Assembly (NCBI GenBank): GCA_023954595.1
Contig: JAGSHJ010000016.1
Span: forward strand, 1 to 18,244
Length of the DNA: 18,244 nucleotides
Origin: Bacteriovoracaceae bacterium
GTDB taxonomy: Bacteria > Bdellovibrionota > Bacteriovoracia > Bacteriovoracales > Bacteriovoracaceae
Direction: 5' to 3'
Position numbers and translations under genes: made by a program. Below the pieces are notes generated by a model. That model was not told the origin of the DNA. It saw only the letters and a program-made list of their open reading frames with translations, and did no database searches. Positions within the stretch are counted from its first letter, which is position 1; every line of letters begins with the position of its first letter. Below are positions 1 to 6,665 of this stretch, in pieces.

Positions 1-69
1 AAAAAACTGATTGAACAGCTTCGTTTGGTTATTAATAATGCGAAGCGTGTGCCAACTTTCAAGACGTGA
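1..69 (+). CDS. 3' end of an unidentified gene (partial)
   Basis: The first reading frame is open from the left edge to a TGA at 67-69, giving 22 residues that end in RVPTFKT. The tail is basic and amphipathic (LIEQLRLVINNAKR). It is too short to assign to a family. It points the same way as the signalling operon that begins 130 bases later, but that gap holds a possible promoter, so co-transcription is not implied. It could be a chance open frame, although a stop exactly before a clear intergenic region favours a real gene end. Confidence 0.45.
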   Translation, partial: KKLIEQLRLVINNAKRVPTFKT

Positions 70-94
70 AAACAGGGGGTTAGGAGGTCACTAG

Positions 95-113
95 GTGTAT
101 AAACCTTATACAC
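95..113. promoter_or_regulatory. Perfect inverted repeat, possible operator
   Basis: GTGTATAA, a three-base spacer ACC, then TTATACAC: an 8-bp perfect dyad. It lies 87 bases before the start of the STAS gene and upstream of a possible -10 element at 144-149. No T-run follows, so it does not look like an intrinsic terminator. A dimeric regulator's binding site is the simplest reading, but no regulator can be named. Confidence 0.4.
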
Positions 114-143
114 TGCCTGCATAGCTGTACAAAACTTGGACGG

Positions 144-149
144 TATATT
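144..149 (+). promoter_or_regulatory. Possible -10 element of the signalling operon
   Basis: TATATT preceded by GG, about 50 bases before the STAS gene start. No good -35 hexamer sits 16-18 bases upstream (the best match is around 121-127), so the promoter may depend on an activator or on a non-housekeeping sigma factor. The call rests only on the hexamer and its position. Confidence 0.22.
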
Positions 150-199
150 AGTTAGTAGCTGTTTAAAAACATAGCAATCTAGTTACTTTTGGAGGAATT

Positions 200-628
200 A
201 TGAGCTCTAGTGAATTTTCAACGACAAGTGATTTCAACCACTTGGTTCAAGTATCAAATCTATGGGATGGAATACTGTTTCTTTCTTTGACAGGTTTCAT
301 TGATTCCGCACGTTCTGAGACGATCATTAATAAGTCACTTAATAGAATCCAACAAACTGACGCTCCTTATTTAGTAGTAGATATCTCTGGTGTACAGGCT
401 ATTGACTCCGCAGTCGCAAAACACCTGTTTGATCTAAATAGTGCTGCCTCTTTAATGGGATGTGAGACTGTATTTTGTGGTCTTACACCAGCAGTTGCCC
501 ATTCAATGGTGTCTCTAAACCTTGATTTTCAAAGAGTTAAGACGCGTACAACTATTCAGTCGGCCCTAAGATATTGTCTAAATGGCCAAGGCTATGAAGT
601 GAAAAAGAATAAGCCAGCTGAGATCTAA
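200..628 (+). CDS. RsbS-like STAS-domain protein
   Basis: The product is 142 aa and essentially one STAS domain (about residues 18-125). It resembles stressosome RsbS/RsbR STAS domains: a beta strand GILFLSLTG, then VVDISGVQAIDSAVAKHL, then GCETVFCGLTPAVAHSM. Ser70 in the IDSAVA motif matches the serine that RsbT phosphorylates in RsbS-type proteins. In that family, phosphorylation by RsbT releases the kinase from the complex. There is no N-terminal sensor (globin/PAS) domain, so it is nearer RsbS than RsbR. The start is ATG with GGAGGA four bases upstream (191-196). The next gene follows after two bases, and an RsbT homologue comes third. Family assignment is firm. Pairing with the RsbT-like kinase is inferred from gene order. 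Confidence 0.85.
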   Translation: MSSSEFSTTSDFNHLVQVSNLWDGILFLSLTGFIDSARSETIINKSLNRIQQTDAPYLVVDISGVQAIDSAVAKHLFDLNSAASLMGCETVFCGLTPAVAHSMVSLNLDFQRVKTRTTIQSALRYCLNGQGYEVKKNKPAEI

Positions 629-630
629 TT

Positions 631-915
631 TTGGAATATATAAATGTAGGGCAGAAAAATGCCACATTCCATTTGTTTCATGGTGACTGTGAAGATTACA
701 GGCGAGAGTTTGTGCTCCCTTTAGAGAACGTCCTAAATGATAAAGGGCAGATTAAGATCTTTTTGGATTTTAGAAAACTCAGCTACTTAAGTCAGCGTGA
801 GGCATTGGCCGTTGAGAGGCTCAAACAAACTCTAGATCTACTCAATTTAGAGTATGAGTACGAGAACATGCAACCTTCAGTCTCATTGGCATTCTCTCGT
901 TGGATGTCCAAGTAA
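631..915 (+). CDS. Small STAS-like protein, degenerate
   Basis: The product is 94 aa. The start is taken as TTG, because no in-frame ATG or GTG gives a full-length domain and a stop lies upstream at 619-621. No Shine-Dalgarno is visible, so translation is probably coupled to the STAS gene ending two bases earlier. The segment IKIFLDFRKLSYLSQREALAV has the pattern of the central STAS strand and helix, and the C-terminal MQPSVSLAF matches the helix after it. Aligned to the preceding STAS protein, the phospho-acceptor Ser is Gln and the Asp before it is Ser, so it is probably not phosphorylated there. It may be a structural or decoy partner in the same complex. The STAS call is by eye and moderate. 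Confidence 0.6.
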   Translation: MEYINVGQKNATFHLFHGDCEDYRREFVLPLENVLNDKGQIKIFLDFRKLSYLSQREALAVERLKQTLDLLNLEYEYENMQPSVSLAFSRWMSK

Positions 916-943
916 GTAAACTTCAGCATAAAGGGTTTTGTTA

Positions 944-1360
944 GTGGAAAATGTTTTTAAGTTCTCAACGAATTTAAAAAATGAAAAAGACATAATGAGT
1001 TTAGTGAACGGTGTTTTTGAATTAGGAACACGTTTAGAACTATGTAAGGTTGATCTGTGTAAGACGGCCACGGCCATAAGTGAGCTTGCAACCAACCTTG
1101 TAAAGTACGCAGAAAATGGAAAAGTAGCGGTATGCGCTACTTTGGAACAAGATTATGCGCTAGTTGAAGTTGAGTCAATTGATGATGGACCGGGTATTCC
1201 GGACATAGCAAAGGCCATGAGTGAACACTATAGCTCAGGGACCAGTTTAGGTGTGGGACTGCCAGCGATTAAACGTTTGTCAGATTCCTTTGAAATCGAA
1301 TCCTCCACGCGAGGTACGGTGATTAAGATCACCAAAAGGATTGGCCGAAGCAATGATTGA
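944..1360 (+). CDS. RsbT-like serine-protein kinase (GHKL ATPase)
   Basis: The product is 138 aa from GTG at 944. This start is chosen because AAAGGG at 930-935 lies eight bases before it; the in-frame TTG at 938 would leave only two bases. It is an HATPase_c single-domain protein with the N-box ELATN (E47, N51), G1 box DDGPGIPD (80-87) and G2 box GTSLGVGLPA (99-108). The DGPGIPD, SLGVGLPA and IKRL sequences are typical of RsbT/RsbW anti-sigma kinases, with RsbT as the closest pattern. RsbT kinases phosphorylate STAS partners and, once released, activate an output protein. In this operon the likely substrate is the STAS protein at 200-628 and the likely output is the overlapping histidine kinase. 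Gene order STAS-STAS-kinase supports this; the output link is inferred. Confidence 0.85.
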   Translation: MENVFKFSTNLKNEKDIMSLVNGVFELGTRLELCKVDLCKTATAISELATNLVKYAENGKVAVCATLEQDYALVEVESIDDGPGIPDIAKAMSEHYSSGTSLGVGLPAIKRLSDSFEIESSTRGTVIKITKRIGRSND

Positions 1361-2447
1361 TAAAACTGTATTTCCTATTTATTCTTATCAAGAGATTGGA
1401 CTCTTTCTTGAGATTGTTCATGACCAACTAAAAGAGAAGCAGGTAAACTTCGCAACCATATCAATGGTTTGTGAAGAACTTGATGACTTTCTCACCAAGT
1501 GCCGGGATCGCCTAGATAGCTTCATACTTCTAATTGAAGACTCAATTAAAATAGAGGATGAAGTGAATGGTTTTGATGTAGGGGCCTATGAAAAAATAAA
1601 AATCACTAAGAGTAAACAGGGGATAGAGTTAGCTATTGAAGGTCTTGTCCTTGATTATAAATCACAACTCCAATTTGAGAGAAGACAAAACGACAAACAG
1701 AAAAGTGGTTATGTTCAACTTTTAAATGAATCACTTAAAGAAAAAAATAAGCAAATTCAAAGAATGTATGAGTCAAAGAGCTACCTTATAAACTTTTTGG
1801 CCCATGAAATCAGAAATCCTCTAACAGCGATTCTAAATTCTGTGGAATTGATGAGGGCAGCACCAGAAGCAATTGAGAGTTTACAGCTGGACAAGGTTTT
1901 AGAAAATGTATCAAGTGATATGAAAAAACTAGTCGATGAAGTCTTAGACTTCTCAAAGTTAGAGACAAATAAATTGCAGCTTGAGCTTTCAGATGTTCCT
2001 CTAAAACAATTTTGCACAGAATTTTCAACTTATGGGAAAACTCTTGCGGAGAGCAAGGACCTTGAATGGAAAACCTCTGGAGTCTCGGAACTCAATGGAG
2101 TCGCAATAAAAGCTGATTCTTTTAGGGTTCGCCAGATTTTATCTAATCTTGTAGGTAACTCGATTAAATTCACAGAGCAAGGCCGTATTGAAATGAGCGT
2201 TGGTGTTGAACAAGATAGGGCCGTACTTGGGATTCATGATACGGGCAAAGGAATTAAAGATAAATTTCAATCATCCATCTTTAAAGAATTTAGCCAGGAG
2301 AGTGCTGCCATTAGTAGGGAGTTTGGAGGCTCAGGACTTGGGTTAAATATTTGTTACAATTTAAGTCAGAAAATGAACGGGGAGCTTTGGTTTGAGTCTG
2401 AGGCCGGAAAGGGCACTTCATTTTTTGTCAGCTTACCGTTGAGTTAA
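1353..2447 (+). CDS. Soluble sensor histidine kinase
   Basis: The product is 364 aa from ATG at 1353, overlapping the end of the RsbT-like gene by 8 bases. An alternative TTG at 1341 has no room for a ribosome site; AAAAGGA at 1334-1340 serves the ATG at a longish 12-base spacing. Residues 1-140 have no transmembrane segment and no domain I recognise, ending in a charged helical stretch. Then come the H-box FLAHEIRNPLTA (His151), N-box SNLVGNSIKF (Asn269), G1 DTGKGI (296-301), F-box IFKEFSQ and G2 GGSGLGL (325-331). It should autophosphorylate on His151 and pass phosphate to a response regulator, none of which is in the window. No receiver domain is fused. Being last in the module, its unrecognised N-terminal half may receive the RsbT-like signal. 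Confidence 0.9.
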   Translation: MIDKTVFPIYSYQEIGLFLEIVHDQLKEKQVNFATISMVCEELDDFLTKCRDRLDSFILLIEDSIKIEDEVNGFDVGAYEKIKITKSKQGIELAIEGLVLDYKSQLQFERRQNDKQKSGYVQLLNESLKEKNKQIQRMYESKSYLINFLAHEIRNPLTAILNSVELMRAAPEAIESLQLDKVLENVSSDMKKLVDEVLDFSKLETNKLQLELSDVPLKQFCTEFSTYGKTLAESKDLEWKTSGVSELNGVAIKADSFRVRQILSNLVGNSIKFTEQGRIEMSVGVEQDRAVLGIHDTGKGIKDKFQSSIFKEFSQESAAISREFGGSGLGLNICYNLSQKMNGELWFESEAGKGTSFFVSLPLS

Positions 2448-2449
2448 TA

Positions 2450-2471
2450 GGCCCCCTCGATTGAGAGGGCC
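2450..2471. terminator. Hairpin between convergent genes
   Basis: The arms GGCCCCCTC and GAGAGGGCC pair at eight of nine positions around a GATT loop. It begins just after the histidine-kinase stop and ends eight bases before the convergent DUF3618 gene's stop. Position suits a bidirectional terminator, but neither strand shows a U-tract, so it may only stabilise 3' ends. Confidence 0.5.
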
Positions 2472-2478
2472 AAAGTCA

Positions 2479-3339
2479 TTAGTGAAAGTTAAATTGCTTT
2501 AATTCGTCAATGAGATGGTTTTTGATTCGATTTCCAGATTCTTTAATCGCATGATCCACATCATTTGATATCCTCTCGATCTTCTTTTCAAATTTATCAT
2601 CTCTTAAATTCTTCTCTGCAGCAGACACTGGGAAAGATGCTCCAAGCGTGGCACCAAGACCAAGCCCCACAGATGCGATGGCGAAAGGGTGAAGGCTATC
2701 CACAAAATCACGGCCGTGGATACTCTCTTTGGCGTTGTGTAGTTTTTCGCTAGCTCTTTGTTTTAAGTTGTGGGCCTTCTCGGATCCAACCTCTCTGGCA
2801 TGTTGAATCTTTTGAGTACCCTTGTGTTTTAACTCTTGTGCTTTAGAGCTAGTTTTACTTGAACCATAAGAAGAGTCGCTTTTGAACTGCTCACCTTTGT
2901 GTTGTAGATTAGATTTCGCTTCATGCGCTTTTTCTTGAGCACGGTGCTTGAGTTCCTCACCTTTGATTTTTGCTTTATCTACAGCTTCGTGAGCTTTAGT
3001 TGATAGCTCATCCTTTCCTTTCTGAAACTGTACTCGGCCCTTATCTACAACTCCTGAAACCTGACCTTTAAGTCTTTGCTCATAGGTTACATGTTTTTGA
3101 TCTTCCATTAATAGAAGAGTCCCAAGGGACAAAAACATACTACCCATAGGATTGTTTTTTAGGTGCGTATAGGTTGAACTTAAGCTTTGTCCATGTGGAT
3201 AGAAGATGGCATCGTCCAATATCGCTCCGGGGGAGAGTCTTGTACGAGCATAATCTATGTCCTTTCCAATTTTGTCTATTTGGCCATGAACTTCTTTTTG
3301 TAATATTTCACTACTTTTCTTAGTGTCTTGTGATTTCAT
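2479..3339 (-). CDS. DUF3618-type membrane-associated protein with LEA-like helical repeats
   Basis: The product is 286 aa from ATG at 3339, which has AAGGAG eight bases upstream. The frame stays open to 3453, but that extension overlaps the upstream coding sequence and is rejected. Residues 10-48 (KEVHGQIDKIGKDIDYARTR then LSPGAI) resemble the DUF3618 helix found in envelope-associated proteins. A hydrophobic NPMGSMFLSLGTLLLME follows (63-79). Residues 85-210 are highly charged and Ala/Lys/Glu/Gln/His-rich with recurrent KAHEAK, ELKHK and KAHNLKQ segments, like LEA or apolipoprotein amphipathic helices. Then comes HPFAIASVGLGLGATLGASF (217-236) and a charged tail, the usual C-terminal pattern of the family. 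It overlaps the upstream Holin-X gene by 20 bases. Likely a membrane-bound stress or envelope protein; precise role unknown. Confidence 0.7.
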   Translation of the reverse strand: MKSQDTKKSSEILQKEVHGQIDKIGKDIDYARTRLSPGAILDDAIFYPHGQSLSSTYTHLKNNPMGSMFLSLGTLLLMEDQKHVTYEQRLKGQVSGVVDKGRVQFQKGKDELSTKAHEAVDKAKIKGEELKHRAQEKAHEAKSNLQHKGEQFKSDSSYGSSKTSSKAQELKHKGTQKIQHAREVGSEKAHNLKQRASEKLHNAKESIHGRDFVDSLHPFAIASVGLGLGATLGASFPVSAAEKNLRDDKFEKKIERISNDVDHAIKESGNRIKNHLIDELKQFNFH

Positions 3340-4135
3340 TTGATTTCTCCTTAAACATTTCACCCATGTGATCAAAAGACTCCATAGAGCGATGCGGAGT
3401 GAGGCTATCGCTTGAGAGTTTTTTCTTTGCGGTTGCCATAAGTGCCATACCAATTAATAGAAGGCCTACACCAGTAATTAGAGCAGCAAGCCACCAGGAA
3501 ACAACATATCCAAGTGCTATGATAATTGTGGCTGCAATGGCCTGAACGCCAACAAAAGCAACTATGGATCCTGTTGTAATGGAGACTGCACCTTGCTTGA
3601 TAAGAGTGGCCTTCTCCCCAAACTCGGTTCTTATTAGATCAGACTCTTTTCTGACTAATGTTGAGAAGTCCGAGAAGAACTCGTTATACATTTGTTTCCA
3701 ATTTCTGCGTGAGCTAGTCTGGTAATCATCTTTATCATAGGACGCACGATGATAATGTCGATCTGGCTCATACGGCTCACGTCCTATGTCGCTTTCTCTA
3801 GAGCGTCTATCGTGTTCATAATCGCGGTCGTGATCAAAGCTGTGCTCTTCCTCTTTGTGACTACTACCTGTGTAATGATCAGCTCGAGCTATTCTATCTC
3901 TCTCTCTGAGGTCTTTCTCATTTCCATAATAATGGGTAGAGAAGTCTCGATCAGATGATCGTGTCTTTTTACTAGTGTCTCTTTGACTTACATTGCGATT
4001 ACGTCCAGACATGTCTCTGCCTTGGACGTTTCCAGGCTCTGCATTGTAGGCCGAGCCAGTTCTTGCTGCTGCTTCAGGTCTGGATATTGCCGAATTTTTT
4101 CTTCGTGATTTAATATTCTCGTTTCTATTTTCCAT
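3320..4135 (-). CDS. Holin-X/DUF1469 (YqjE-like) membrane protein with disordered N-terminus
   Basis: The product is 271 aa. ATG at 4135 has AAGGAG six bases upstream. Residues 1-145 are low-complexity and very rich in Arg, Asp, Glu, His, Ser and Tyr (for example FDHDRDYEHDRRSRESD), and are predicted disordered. Residues 150-250 match the putative Holin-X/DUF1469 pattern: an amphipathic helix FFSDFSTLVRKESDLIRTEF, two membrane helices (about 185-208 and 210-235), a short KKKL turn and a TPHRSMESF motif. The family usually has only the C-terminal part (about 120-140 aa), so the long tail is unusual. Such proteins commonly neighbour DUF883 and DUF3618 proteins, as in E. coli yqjDE. It overlaps the downstream gene by 20 bases and follows its upstream neighbour by 26. 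Despite the name, no phage link is implied. Confidence 0.72.
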   Translation of the reverse strand: MENRNENIKSRRKNSAISRPEAAARTGSAYNAEPGNVQGRDMSGRNRNVSQRDTSKKTRSSDRDFSTHYYGNEKDLRERDRIARADHYTGSSHKEEEHSFDHDRDYEHDRRSRESDIGREPYEPDRHYHRASYDKDDYQTSSRRNWKQMYNEFFSDFSTLVRKESDLIRTEFGEKATLIKQGAVSITTGSIVAFVGVQAIAATIIIALGYVVSWWLAALITGVGLLLIGMALMATAKKKLSSDSLTPHRSMESFDHMGEMFKEKSNEITRH

Positions 4136-4161
4136 GATTGGCTCCTTTTATATTTGTTCTT

Positions 4162-4830
4162 TTATATGTTTTTCTTTTTCTCATCTTGATTGCTGTATCC
4201 TCTTCCTTGCTTGTTTGGAACAGAACCACTTACATCTCTTGGGTGACCAGTGCCTGCACTCTCTGCAGTGTCTACTCTTGGATCCATTTGAGGATCAAAA
4301 TCATTTTCTGTTTTGGTCTGTGCCGCACCGGCGTTTCTTAGATTCGAATTGGTTGTGGTAGAAGAGTCTTTATTGTCGTATTGGACTTTAAAGGCGTGTT
4401 TTCCTAAGCGTCCAAACATACTTCCTGCAAGGAGGGAAGTTGCAAATAGCGCGGCCGGATGCTCACGTCCTTGAGTTTCAATGAAGTCTAATAGGTCTTG
4501 GGTGTCGCTGTCTTTTAAGCGGGTTTTTAACTTCTCTGTCCACTGGGCACCTTCAGAAAACCAAGAGGAGACGATTTGTTTTTCTTCCTTATCCTCATCT
4601 GACTGGTCTTCTTTTAAAGACTTTGCCGCATTGTTAAGGCCTGTCTCAACATGCTTAATGTAGTGTATGAACTCTTGCCCATATTTATTAAATAACTCCA
4701 TCAATGGCTCAAGACCTTCTTTGCCATATTCTTGTAATTTGTCGCTTCCTAGTTCTTTTGCTCGGTGAGCAAAATCTTCATTTGCAGAAGAGCCTCCTCG
4801 TTGTTGGCCATTAAATTGCTCTGTGTTCAT
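4162..4830 (-). CDS. YqjD/DUF883-like envelope or stress protein
   Basis: The product is 222 aa from ATG at 4830, where GGGAGG lies four bases upstream. The frame continues to 4923 but without another ribosome site. Residues 18-116 are helical and charged (AKELGSDKLQEYGKEGLEPL onward). A single hydrophobic segment, HPAALFATSLLAGSMFGRLG (124-143), has the GxxxGR character of C-terminal DUF883/YqjD membrane anchors. Unlike those, it is followed by a polar, disordered tail (150-222) rich in Asn, Asp, Ser and Gly. It is first in a three-gene operon with Holin-X and DUF3618 proteins, a combination known from stationary-phase or stress-induced envelope operons. The upstream region holds a sigma-54-like site. 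Family membership is by architecture, not strong identity. Confidence 0.62.
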   Translation of the reverse strand: MNTEQFNGQQRGGSSANEDFAHRAKELGSDKLQEYGKEGLEPLMELFNKYGQEFIHYIKHVETGLNNAAKSLKEDQSDEDKEEKQIVSSWFSEGAQWTEKLKTRLKDSDTQDLLDFIETQGREHPAALFATSLLAGSMFGRLGKHAFKVQYDNKDSSTTTNSNLRNAGAAQTKTENDFDPQMDPRVDTAESAGTGHPRDVSGSVPNKQGRGYSNQDEKKKNI

Positions 4831-4874
4831 AAATCCTCCCGCTATAAAATTGGCATTGCAGTTTGCGTATATAG

Positions 4875-4893
4875 TTGCAAAGTCCATTCCAAA
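4875..4893 (-). promoter_or_regulatory. Sigma-54-like promoter of the envelope cassette
   Basis: On the minus strand the sequence reads TTTGGAATGGACTTTGCAA. It has GG (forward 4889-4890) and GC (4877-4878) separated by exactly ten bases, as in -24/-12 promoters. It agrees with the consensus TTGGCACG-N4-TTGCA except at two positions. Transcription would start near 4865, giving a leader of about 35 bases before the ATG at 4830. No convincing sigma-70 promoter is seen in the same gap. Confidence 0.45.
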
Positions 4894-4981
4894 GCGTGTC
4901 GAACCAACGTCTAGGCCAGGCATGTTTAAAGGTGAAAAAATGTAAGCTTGAAATTAAATAGTTTAATGTCGGGCTAAAGTG

Positions 4982-6070
4982 CTATCGGGTCATTTGTTTA
5001 ATACAGAAGTTGACCTTTACACTGTTGTTATTGAAGGGCACTTTTGTTTTAAACTTTATATTCACATCCGTTGGTATGATGATCCCATACGCTTTTGGTT
5101 TGAATTCCGTTTCAATACGTTCAATTAAAGATTCAAAGTATTTAGTCTTACTGCCTTTAATCTTTATGCGCTTTCCATAGGGTGGGTTGCAAATGAGAAA
5201 ACCGCCCTGAAGTTTTTCTTTTTGTTCTTGGGTCAGTTCATCGAATATGTCGTGGGTTGAAATTGTTACATGTTGCTCACTTTTGGCCGCCGGATCTATG
5301 TCAAGGCCAAAGCAGTTTTCGACTAAGTCCAATTCGTTGACGTTTGATTTCAACTTGTCTGTATTTACAATTTTCCAACGTAAAAATGGAAAGTCTCTAT
5401 TGCCGTTTAGTTTAAAAAAGCTCTTTGCTTCAAATAGAAAGCTACCTGTTCCACACATCGGATCTACTAGTTTTTTAATTGGTAGATCTTGATCTTTAAA
5501 AAGTTCAAGTAAAAGACATGCAGCATAGCTCTCTCTTAGGGAGGCCTTGCCTCGATTAGTCCTAAGGCCTCTGATGTGAAGAAGTTCACCACTAGTATCA
5601 ATACTTATCGTGAGCATATCGTGATCAAGTCTAAGGTATACCTTTTGAACTGGAGCATCTTTATGCTGCTCAACTAGCTTTTTAGTAAGAGCGTTTGCCT
5701 TGAAGTATGTGTTTAATGCTTTTACACAGCTTTCTTGTGCCTTAGAAGTATTTATAATTCTGGAGTTACTTGAAGAGATTCTCCAATCAACTTCTTCTTG
5801 AACGAGATACTCTCGCCAAGGTATCTGGCCTATTGTCTTAAATAGCTTTGGAAAATCACGACACTTTCTTGATTTTAGTCTCAAAAGAATGCGAGTTGGG
5901 GTCTTTAGAATCAAATTTAGGGAAAGTCCTAGTTCAAGCTCACATGAGAACTCAATACCACCGCTTAATACGTTTAATTCGCTAATCTGATTATAGACGT
6001 TTTTAAGCTTCATTTCGGCCAATACAGTGTTTTCAAGGCCTATAGGACATATCAAATAAAATAAATTCAT
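4982..6070 (-). CDS. THUMP-domain RNA (guanine-N2)-methyltransferase, RlmL/YpsC type
   Basis: The product is 362 aa, the usual length for single-methyltransferase members of this family (E. coli RlmL is longer because of a second domain). The N-terminus (1-50) has the ferredoxin-like LICPIGLENTVLAEMK pattern, followed by a THUMP domain (about 55-160). The Rossmann methyltransferase carries SAM motif I DPMCGTGS (203-210), GLDIDP (255-260) and the catalytic NPPYGKR (295-301), which in this family marks N2-guanine methylation. It probably modifies 23S rRNA at the position equivalent to G2445. Start ATG is preceded only by a weak AAAGAAG. It is a single-gene unit, divergent from the 6132-12571 operon and codirectional with the envelope cassette. 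Confidence 0.85.
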   Translation of the reverse strand: MNLFYLICPIGLENTVLAEMKLKNVYNQISELNVLSGGIEFSCELELGLSLNLILKTPTRILLRLKSRKCRDFPKLFKTIGQIPWREYLVQEEVDWRISSSNSRIINTSKAQESCVKALNTYFKANALTKKLVEQHKDAPVQKVYLRLDHDMLTISIDTSGELLHIRGLRTNRGKASLRESYAACLLLELFKDQDLPIKKLVDPMCGTGSFLFEAKSFFKLNGNRDFPFLRWKIVNTDKLKSNVNELDLVENCFGLDIDPAAKSEQHVTISTHDIFDELTQEQKEKLQGGFLICNPPYGKRIKIKGSKTKYFESLIERIETEFKPKAYGIIIPTDVNIKFKTKVPFNNNSVKVNFCIKQMTR

Positions 6071-6102
6071 AGCTTCTTTTAATGCGCTTGGCCTTTCTTG
6101 TC

Positions 6103-6108
6103 ATTATA
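6103..6108 (-). promoter_or_regulatory. -10 element for the THUMP methyltransferase
   Basis: A perfect TATAAT on the minus strand, ending about 33 bases before the ATG. The hexamer 17 bases upstream (AAGTCC) is a poor -35. The divergent operon starting at 6132 must be transcribed from the same 61-base gap or from inside the methyltransferase gene; no clear plus-strand promoter was found. Confidence 0.35.
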
Positions 6109-6131
6109 AAGAGGATAATTTATAAGGACTT

Positions 6132-6665
6132 ATGTTAAAATTGATCCCCCATAAGGCCAATAATTCAGATATTCCATGCCCTGAAGTCCATTTCAGCGTG
6201 GAAGGAAACTCATTGCTAGCAAGCTTTGGCCTTGAATTGAAATCACCCGTTTTCACAAGTGACGAATTTAGTGAAGGGTATAAGAATTGGGGACTTTGGG
6301 ATTATGATGTTTTTGAGCTGTTTTTAAGTAAAAACGAAGGCACAAAGACTCCCTACCTTGAATTGCAGGTTTCACCACTGAACCAGCAATTGGCACTTAT
6401 GATCGAAACACCACGACAGAAGTGGTTCTATCCTGAAACTATAGGCCTACAAACTACAGCACTAGTAGAGGGCAATATGTGGAAATCCACTATCAAGATT
6501 AACCTAGATGATATTCCGGGTTCTTCTAATATCGTTTATGGAAATGCCCATGCTATTTTGGGCAATCCTCGCAAGCACTTTTCACTTGTTCCTAATACAG
6601 AAAGTGCACCTGATTTTCACAGGCCTGAGCTATTTAGAGAAATTACTCAATTGGAGACCAAATGA
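6132..6665 (+). CDS. DOMON-like (type 9 carbohydrate-binding-like) protein
   Basis: The product is 177 aa; ATG with AAGGA three bases upstream (6124-6128). The conserved blocks are LWDYDVFELFL (55-65), YLELQVSP (75-82), NAHAILG (138-144) and PDFHRPELF (160-168). These are hallmarks of the small bacterial DOMON-like/CBM9-like family. There is no signal peptide or membrane helix, so it is cytoplasmic. The ligand is unknown; the fold can bind sugars or haem in other proteins. It is the first gene of the seven-gene operon and overlaps the methyltransferase gene by four bases (ATGA). Whether it serves isoprenoid synthesis is not shown by the sequence. Confidence 0.72.
   Translation: MLKLIPHKANNSDIPCPEVHFSVEGNSLLASFGLELKSPVFTSDEFSEGYKNWGLWDYDVFELFLSKNEGTKTPYLELQVSPLNQQLALMIETPRQKWFYPETIGLQTTALVEGNMWKSTIKINLDDIPGSSNIVYGNAHAILGNPRKHFSLVPNTESAPDFHRPELFREITQLETK

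Noticed and set aside
3340..3453. N-terminal extension of the DUF3618 protein to an ATG at 3453
   Set aside because: It would overlap the Holin-X gene by 134 bases, and the ATG at 3339 has a proper AAGGAG.
3320..4135. Reading the Holin-X protein as evidence of a prophage lysis cassette
   Set aside because: The family is common in chromosomal envelope operons with DUF883/DUF3618 proteins, and no endolysin or phage structural gene is nearby.
4850..4866. Plus-strand sigma-54-like sequence TTGGCATTGCAGTTTGC
   Set aside because: GG and GC are separated by eleven, not ten, bases and no plus-strand gene follows.
4831..4923. N-terminal extension of the YqjD-like protein to 4923
   Set aside because: The ATG at 4830 has GGGAGG at good spacing, and the extension would cross the sigma-54-like site.
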